From Robiginitomaculum sp. (lineage in GTDB: Bacteria > Pseudomonadota > Alphaproteobacteria > Caulobacterales > Maricaulaceae): 19,295 nucleotides of DNA. The stretch is from contig JALSYJ010000051.1 of NCBI GenBank assembly GCA_027071965.1, forward strand, positions 1-19,295, given 5' to 3'. How positions within the stretch are numbered: position 1 is the stretch's first letter; each line of letters begins with the position of its first letter. Of the stretch, positions 14,769-19,295 are shown one piece after another. The notes below the pieces were generated by a model. That model was not told the origin of the DNA, made no database searches, and worked only from the letters and a program-made list of their open reading frames with translations. The translations under genes and the position numbers were made by a program.

Positions 14769-15586
14769 GGCTGCTGCTCCCTGGCCAGGGCCTGGCACCG
14801 TTTTCTGAACTCCGCCAGCTTGCTTTCAAAATGATCAATACGAGCGATCCGTTCTTCAAACAACTCACAGGTCTTCACATAGAGACGCAGGTCGTATTCA
14901 TTCGCCCGGCAGAGTTGCTCGTAGAGGGCATCGCCAAGTTCCTCCCTGAGATGTTGTAAGCGTTGCTCAATGGTTGCCGGAGGCTGATTGATATTTTGGG
15001 GGATATAGGCGAGATCGAGTTCCGGAAAATGCGGCCGCAGATGTTCTTCAAACAGAACCATGGATTCATCGTAGCGCCGGACGAGACCGATTGTTTTCGT
15101 CCTCTCGAGAGTGGAAACGGCCTTTTGGTAATCACTGGCTGTTACTGGAGTACCATTATTTCTATTGGCAAAGCGTAACGTATGCATATTGCGGATGAAG
15201 GCCGGCGTTCCATGCTGCAGATAAATCTTCACATACTCCTGAATGGTAACCTCTTGATGGGGGATGAGCCCTTGTGCGTTGTTGAATTTTCTCTTCTGAT
15301 CATACCTGAACACGGATGATACACGCTCGATAGGGTGCCGGACCATAGCGACAGGCCAGATACACAGACCCTCTTTTTTGGGAGGAACAATGGAGAAGAT
15401 GTGGGTAGTCACGCCTGCGACGTCCCTTTCTTCGACTAATTCCAACAAGGAATCGTTCCAGTCAAAAATTGAATCGAAATGATCCTTATTGACAAACAAG
15501 TTGTTTAAGAAAGATCGGTGCAGAGCCCAATCAATCGTGGAGCCAGCATTTTTGAAAAAATGACAATGCAGAAGGATATGGCGCAT
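14765..15586 (-). CDS. Sulfotransferase family protein (module B)
   Basis: A 273-residue cytoplasmic protein of the PAPS-dependent sulfotransferase family (Sulfotransfer_2-like). The 5'-phosphosulfate loop is at residues 7-18 (HCHFFKNAGSTI), with Lys12 and the AGST turn. The 3'-phosphate site is MVRHPIERVSS at 81-91. The last 45 residues (about 225-270) are charged and helical, likely a short coiled coil. It has no Ig-like tail, unlike the 610-1728 enzyme, and the two share only the fold motifs by eye, so they probably have different acceptors. It starts 9 nt after the radical SAM gene and its stop overlaps the GTG of the next lipoprotein gene. Tight packing between these genes suggests a joint pathway. 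No strong Shine-Dalgarno precedes ATG 15586, so coupling to the upstream gene is likely. Confidence 0.85.
   Translation of the reverse strand: MRHILLHCHFFKNAGSTIDWALHRSFLNNLFVNKDHFDSIFDWNDSLLELVEERDVAGVTTHIFSIVPPKKEGLCIWPVAMVRHPIERVSSVFRYDQKRKFNNAQGLIPHQEVTIQEYVKIYLQHGTPAFIRNMHTLRFANRNNGTPVTASDYQKAVSTLERTKTIGLVRRYDESMVLFEEHLRPHFPELDLAYIPQNINQPPATIEQRLQHLREELGDALYEQLCRANEYDLRLYVKTCELFEERIARIDHFESKLAEFRKRCQALAREQQP
14777..14782 (-). promoter_or_regulatory. Ribosome binding site deciding GTG start at 14768
   Basis: AGGGAG on the minus strand, 8 nt before GTG 14768. Its presence, with the GTGA stop-start overlap, argues against the longer frame starting at ATG 14798, whose first ten codons would be Gly/Pro/Ala-rich filler before the signal peptide. 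Confidence 0.7.
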
Positions 15587-15595
15587 CGCTATCGA

Positions 15596-16951
15596 TTAGT
15601 CCCAGTTGGTTAAGTAATTGATGGCGTCAGAATCAAAAATCGTTTCTTTTCCTACCTGCTCATTAAGGCAGGTATCATAGTAAAATAGATACCTGCGGAT
15701 TTTTTCGGTATCCACATTCGTGGCGTCCTTACGGTCTGTACAAACGGTACAATACGATTCTTTCCGTTGGCTATTTTCCAAACCTTTACCACCGGCAAAA
15801 AACTGTCGGCTCCGAAGATAATTTTCACTATTGAAATGATCCTCACCTGTTTTTTGAGGATCAACTTGTGAAAAAACGTATTCATAATCACTGTTTTTCT
15901 GCGGCGCGTAACAGCATGGAAATATTCTGCCATGGGCATCCATGATCATCCCCTGATATAGCCATTTGCACACACTCGCATCAAAACGATCTATATTTCC
16001 TGCCTTATACAAGGAGAGCTGGTGCGAGAACCCTTTGTCAAAGGCATCGTCGAACGCCAATGGCAAGGATTCAAATTCATGAAACGGTACGATTCTCTGT
16101 TTTACATTCTCCGGTGTAAGTAATTTGCGACCTGGGGGGCTTTGAAATACTTTGATACCAGGATCCCCCCACGAGACATCATAGGGTTGGGCAAAATTGA
16201 TTTCATTGACACCCAATTTACAGGCAAGGGCCTCGGCCTTCTCCATCTCTCGACAGTTGTGCTGGAATGTGAGAAACTGCCAACAAATGTTGGGAGTGGA
16301 GATCCCAAGGCGTTTCTTCGCCGCAACAATATTGCGGATATTTTCCACAACCAATTCAAAATCTCCCCCCCGCCGATAACGCTGATAGGTGACGGCTGTG
16401 GCCCCATCAAGGGAAACGGTCAAATAATCCAGGCCCGAGCGGACAATCTCCTCCGCATCAATTGAAACCGACAAGTTGGAAGAGACAACAGTATATAAAT
16501 AATATTCTTTCGCCTGCCTGATAAAACGATAAAAATTCTTGTTCAGAAAAGGCTCGCCCCAGTTAAAAAACAGACAAAACATGGCATACGGGGCAAATTC
16601 AGCCATAAAATGAGAAAAAATAGTTTGATCAAGCAAGCCGGACGGCCAATCGACGGAATCTGTTTTTCGTAAAATCTCGCTATGAATACAGCCCGGACAT
16701 TTAAGGTGACAGCTGTTGCTTGGGTCAACAATGAGGCCAAGAGGCCGGGCCGCCAAATAGGTATGACGACGTTGATATTGATATCGGCAGAGGAAGCTAT
16801 TAAGCGTCTTTAGAGTGATGGCCCGAACGTAATGAGGATGGTAGCCCGATTCAATCAAAAACGAGGACAGTTCATTCTTATAGATATTGAGTTTGCATAG
16901 CAGATCCCCGAATTGAAGCCCTGATATACTTTCTGATAAATCAATGACCAT
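15596..16951 (-). CDS. Radical SAM/SPASM domain protein (module B)
   Basis: A 451-residue paralogue of the 1710-3086 protein. It aligns by eye over nearly the full length: LIVDPSNSC, FFNWGEPFLN, SLDGAT..TYQRYRRGGDF, WQFL and PCCYAP. The radical SAM cluster ligands are C81-x3-C85-x2-C88. SPASM-like cysteines are C328, C346, C347, C401 and C404. Two Cys present in the paralogue just before PCCYAP are replaced here by His340 and Ile343, so the auxiliary cluster set may differ. The helical N-terminal part of ~65 residues is conserved in kind. ATG 16951 is preceded by AAGG at 16961-16964 with 9-nt spacing. It sits 14 nt after the AlkP-superfamily gene and 9 nt before the sulfotransferase gene. The substrate is unknown; modification of a sugar, lipid or peptide are all open. 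Confidence 0.88.
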   Translation of the reverse strand: MVIDLSESISGLQFGDLLCKLNIYKNELSSFLIESGYHPHYVRAITLKTLNSFLCRYQYQRRHTYLAARPLGLIVDPSNSCHLKCPGCIHSEILRKTDSVDWPSGLLDQTIFSHFMAEFAPYAMFCLFFNWGEPFLNKNFYRFIRQAKEYYLYTVVSSNLSVSIDAEEIVRSGLDYLTVSLDGATAVTYQRYRRGGDFELVVENIRNIVAAKKRLGISTPNICWQFLTFQHNCREMEKAEALACKLGVNEINFAQPYDVSWGDPGIKVFQSPPGRKLLTPENVKQRIVPFHEFESLPLAFDDAFDKGFSHQLSLYKAGNIDRFDASVCKWLYQGMIMDAHGRIFPCCYAPQKNSDYEYVFSQVDPQKTGEDHFNSENYLRSRQFFAGGKGLENSQRKESYCTVCTDRKDATNVDTEKIRRYLFYYDTCLNEQVGKETIFDSDAINYLTNWD

Positions 16952-16965
16952 CGGTCATAACCTTT

Positions 16966-18312
16966 TTACTGGATGTAACCTAAAGACTTCAAACGCTCAA
17001 TTTCAATCCTTCTTGTCTCTTCGTCGGTTGTATAATGAATCACTTGCCGGCTCTCACGATACTTCTTGGTCGTACTTGAAAACTTTTCCTTATTGGGAAA
17101 AAGTGGATGCCCCTGAAATTTGGTGTCAATAGAAAGTTGCAGCCAATCAAGAATGGTTGGCGCTATATCATAAAGAGTCGCGCCTGTTACCTTCTTACCT
17201 GGAGTAATTCCTGGTCCGGCAGCGATGATGGTTCCTTCAATTCTATGCCTACCTGTAAAAGGTGCCCTTTTAATGAATCTACCCTTCAAGTCAGTAAAGC
17301 CATGATCACTAACCATTAAAATACGAGTATCTTTTGGTACAATCCTAAGCAACTCACCTAATTTTTTATCCAGATATTGATAATACTTGTCAACAACGCC
17401 TCCAAACATTTTTTTCATCAGGGCTGCATCTTTGACAGGATAGCCGAGGTGCTGCAACCTATCCCTAATATCAGAAACACTCTCTCGAAATACCCAGAAG
17501 CGATGCGCTAACCCATCGCACCCATTAAAATATACCATTGTCAGCGCAGGTTGTTTTGTTTTGATCAATCGGAGTGTGAGAGCGGCCATTGTCTTTGTCC
17601 TGGCGAGAGACCACCTTAAACTCTCCACAGATCGTTCAATTTCTGGATACATTTTTTTTGTTTTGCTATCCGGCAAAGCACAAAATTGAGACAACTCATC
17701 ATCTGTAATCTCGCTTGGAGAAACAATCAATTTTCGTAAGTTATTCCACTCCGAGGCGGGATAGACCAGTCCATCATTCTCTCGATAGCTAACTTTTTTC
17801 CCATCTATCTTTTTTATATTACCTATCGCAACTCGTGGACTCACCATAACACCGTCTATTTTCTCGGCTGGCCATGTCGTTAGCCACCCAACTACAACGG
17901 TTTTAATGTTATGTTCTGTTGTCCAATTCCACAACGCTGGGACCTTCCGCATATCGCTTGTAACGAGTTTTTTTTCTGTATTCTGTAAACCTGTAGGCCA
18001 AAGTTTACTTCCCGTCACAAAATCATAAATGCCATGTTCCGTCCGTGATTTTCCAGTAGCCATGGTAGTCCACAGGGCAGGAGAGCGCATTGGAGCTTCA
18101 CTTAACAAGACACCATGAACGCCGCGCTCAAACAACAACTTGATATTTGGTAATAAACCAGCACGCAGAAGAGGCTCAGCAACTTTCAGATCAAATGCGT
18201 CAGCACCGACAACCAATATAGGTAACCTCGTTTTTAATGGTGCAGCATTAATTTCTCGAAGAGGGATAACGAGAAACATAAAGAAAATAACTATTTTTTT
18301 TGTAATCATCAT
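16966..18312 (-). CDS. AlkP-superfamily phosphohydrolase/phosphodiesterase-like protein
   Basis: A 448-residue exported enzyme starting MMITKKIVIFFMFLVIPLREINA. This is a signal peptide with probable cleavage after Ala23 or Ala24, and it has no lipobox. The layout matches the type I phosphodiesterase / COG3379 branch of the alkaline phosphatase superfamily: metal Asp38 (VVGADAFD), PMRSPALWTTMATGK with S77 at the nucleophile place, GCDGLAHRF with D266 and H270, SDHG with D336-H337, and H356 in TGRHR. It is a different branch from the three sulfatase-fold lipoproteins but ends with the same tail, LKSLGYIQ. ATG 18312 follows TAGGG (18321-18325) by 8 nt. A longer frame to 18384 would translate through an intrinsic terminator. 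It is the first gene of the minus-strand operon. Phosphate or phospho-glycan ester cleavage or transfer is the likely chemistry. Confidence 0.87.
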   Translation of the reverse strand: MMITKKIVIFFMFLVIPLREINAAPLKTRLPILVVGADAFDLKVAEPLLRAGLLPNIKLLFERGVHGVLLSEAPMRSPALWTTMATGKSRTEHGIYDFVTGSKLWPTGLQNTEKKLVTSDMRKVPALWNWTTEHNIKTVVVGWLTTWPAEKIDGVMVSPRVAIGNIKKIDGKKVSYRENDGLVYPASEWNNLRKLIVSPSEITDDELSQFCALPDSKTKKMYPEIERSVESLRWSLARTKTMAALTLRLIKTKQPALTMVYFNGCDGLAHRFWVFRESVSDIRDRLQHLGYPVKDAALMKKMFGGVVDKYYQYLDKKLGELLRIVPKDTRILMVSDHGFTDLKGRFIKRAPFTGRHRIEGTIIAAGPGITPGKKVTGATLYDIAPTILDWLQLSIDTKFQGHPLFPNKEKFSSTTKKYRESRQVIHYTTDEETRRIEIERLKSLGYIQ

Positions 18313-18341
18313 AGAACAAGCCCTACTCGTTAATAAAAGAT

Positions 18342-18381
18342 TAAAAAAAAAGCTGATTCCCATGGGAACCAGCTTTTTTTT
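18342..18381 (-). terminator. Intrinsic terminator of the gene ending at 18402
   Basis: Read on the minus strand, AGCTGGTTCC, loop CATG and GGAATCAGCT form a 10-bp stem with one G-U pair (18351-18374). A run of eight to nine T follows. A matching T-run on the other side could let it work weakly on the plus strand too. It separates the repeat-protein gene from the AlkP-led operon, so the operon needs its own promoter or depends on readthrough. Confidence 0.85.
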
Positions 18382-18401
18382 CATGCAGACATTCTAAATC
18401 G

Positions 18402-19292
18402 TTACGGTGCTGTTACATACTGCCAGCCGGATATACTCTTATAGCTAGGTGATGCCGCGTTTGCAACAGAATCAAGATAATGGGCATCCATCACTAATAC
18501 CTGGAACCATATTTTCACACCTGGCGAATAGTTATTAAACACCTTTTCCATAGGCGTATCCCATGTTGCGTTTGGATCTGTGTTATCAAGAATCGCCCAA
18601 TGTGTTGTTTTGTTGGAGGCAGAGCCCCAAAACACCTTAGCAGCAGCCTGTGCAGTCTTATCATGACCATGGCCACCAAAGAGAGCATTTTTAGTGAGGT
18701 CATAAGCATCAGGATCAATGATTTGCGGCGTCAAAGTCAACCGATATGAACCGCCCCCCAAATCTGTGACCGTGGGAGTCACGGTTGTAGTCGGCAATAC
18801 ATTAATATTACTATCATCAAAATTCATATCCCAGGGAATGCTTTTCCAGTCGTCAACAAAGTAACCATCAATAGGTGCCAAGGTTGGATTATTTTGTGTC
18901 TTGTTAGCATTATTCGTAGCTGATAACGGATTGTTATCAAAAACCTTATATTGAAACCACACAACCGGTTGTGCCCCAGAGGTATTTGGTCCACTGTTAA
19001 GCACAACAACTTTCTCATAAGGCGTTCCGTCTAAGGGTACCAAAACATTCAACTTGCCTGAGTTCCCCCCAACACTAAGTTTCATCACCCCAGGCGAACC
19101 ATCATGCCCACCACCAAAACATCCGTTCTTCACGTTATCAATCCGATCAGGATCAATCGAGGTCTCGGTGATTTTAATACTATTACTGCTCACCTGCTCA
19201 ACCTTGTAATTAACAATCGGATCGAGGTTGATGCCGCCGCTCAGGAGGTTCGGATCCGGGGCGGTGGGGTAGGTAAGGGGCGCCGGCGCCCC
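18402..19292 (-). CDS. 3' part of a repeat-containing, probably surface protein
   Basis: An open frame of 297 codons ending TAA at 18402; the 5' end is not resolved. It contains two units spaced about 146 residues apart. Each has the pattern I-D-P-D-x-x-D-x-x-K-N-x-x-F-G-G-x-[GH]-H-D, then a stretch ending V-x-x-WFQ-x-x-V-x-D. The repeat similarity extends upstream of a GTG at 19193 (LDPIVNYKVE matches LPTTTVTPTV), so that GTG is not the true start and the coding region continues to the right. No enzymatic motif, signal peptide or known family is recognised. Thr/Asn/Gly-rich beta-like sequence suggests a secreted or surface protein. An in-frame TAA at 19293-19295 coincides with a perfect palindrome at the window end and may not be a genuine boundary. 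It ends just before an intrinsic terminator. Confidence 0.7.
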   Translation of the reverse strand, partial: GAPAPLTYPTAPDPNLLSGGINLDPIVNYKVEQVSSNSIKITETSIDPDRIDNVKNGCFGGGHDGSPGVMKLSVGGNSGKLNVLVPLDGTPYEKVVVLNSGPNTSGAQPVVWFQYKVFDNNPLSATNNANKTQNNPTLAPIDGYFVDDWKSIPWDMNFDDSNINVLPTTTVTPTVTDLGGGSYRLTLTPQIIDPDAYDLTKNALFGGHGHDKTAQAAAKVFWGSASNKTTHWAILDNTDPNATWDTPMEKVFNNYSPGVKIWFQVLVMDAHYLDSVANAASPSYKSISGWQYVTAP

Positions 19293-19295
19293 TTA
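19274..19295. repeat. Perfect 22-bp palindrome at the window end
   Basis: Bases 19285-19295 are the exact reverse complement of 19274-19284 (core GGGGCGCC/GGCGCCCC). It lies inside, or at the 5' edge of, the repeat-protein frame and creates the in-frame TAA. It could be a genuine palindrome or a fold-back at an assembly or contig end. Confidence 0.8.

Noticed and set aside
14769..14798. ATG 14798 as start of the proximal module B lipoprotein
   Set aside because: It would add MPGPGQGAAA before the signal peptide and a 34-nt overlap. The GTG at 14768 has AGGGAG at ideal distance and a GTGA stop-start overlap.

Overview
The window looks like an accessory cell-envelope locus from a Gram-negative bacterium. 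The support is several lipoprotein signal peptides, an OafA-type acyltransferase and secreted beta-propeller and SGNH proteins. Two radical SAM enzymes suggest an anaerobic or microaerophilic lifestyle. Short GC-rich palindromes of the GGGCGAAC/GTTCGCCC type at the left edge recall intergenic repeats I associate with Desulfobacterota-like genomes. That affiliation is a weak inference.

Layout. Bases 2-118 are the 3' end of a gene that looks like a PD-(D/E)XK-nuclease-tailed AAA-ATPase-like protein. Bases 119-609 are non-coding and hold two ~100-bp direct repeats built from palindromes. Module A is on the plus strand (610-6514): sulfotransferase with an Ig-like tail, radical SAM/SPASM protein, DUF6311-like polytopic membrane protein, a 5'-truncated AAA-ATPase remnant, and a lipoprotein of the sulfatase fold. 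Module B is on the minus strand and is read from 18312 down to 6600. Its order is an alkaline-phosphatase-superfamily enzyme, radical SAM/SPASM protein, sulfotransferase, sulfatase-fold lipoprotein, FG-GAP/VCBS beta-propeller, OafA acyltransferase with SGNH tail, membrane-anchored SGNH hydrolase, and a second sulfatase-fold lipoprotein. Spacing in module B is tight (overlaps of 3 and 16 nt; gaps of 9 to ~110 nt), so it reads as one eight-gene operon. The two modules converge at about 6515-6599. Upstream of module B is the 3' part of a repeat-containing protein (18402-19292), followed by a strong minus-strand intrinsic terminator at 18342-18381.

How the genes may work together. Both modules carry a sulfotransferase, a radical SAM/SPASM enzyme and a secreted sulfatase-fold enzyme. 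All three sulfatase-fold lipoproteins have Thr, not Cys or Ser, at the catalytic nucleophile position, so they cannot be formylglycine sulfatases. The radical SAM proteins are therefore unlikely to be their maturases. With O-acetylation (OafA, SGNH) and a GT-C-like membrane protein, the best reading is a locus that decorates an envelope glycan, lipid or surface protein with sulfate, acetyl and perhaps phospho-groups. The substrate is unknown.

Composition is mosaic. Much of 610-6280 and 11331-15586 is GC-rich, whereas about 6290-9170 and 15600-19200 are visibly AT-richer. One transition falls inside the 3' end of the first sulfatase-fold gene. Together with the broken ATPase gene this suggests assembly by recombination.
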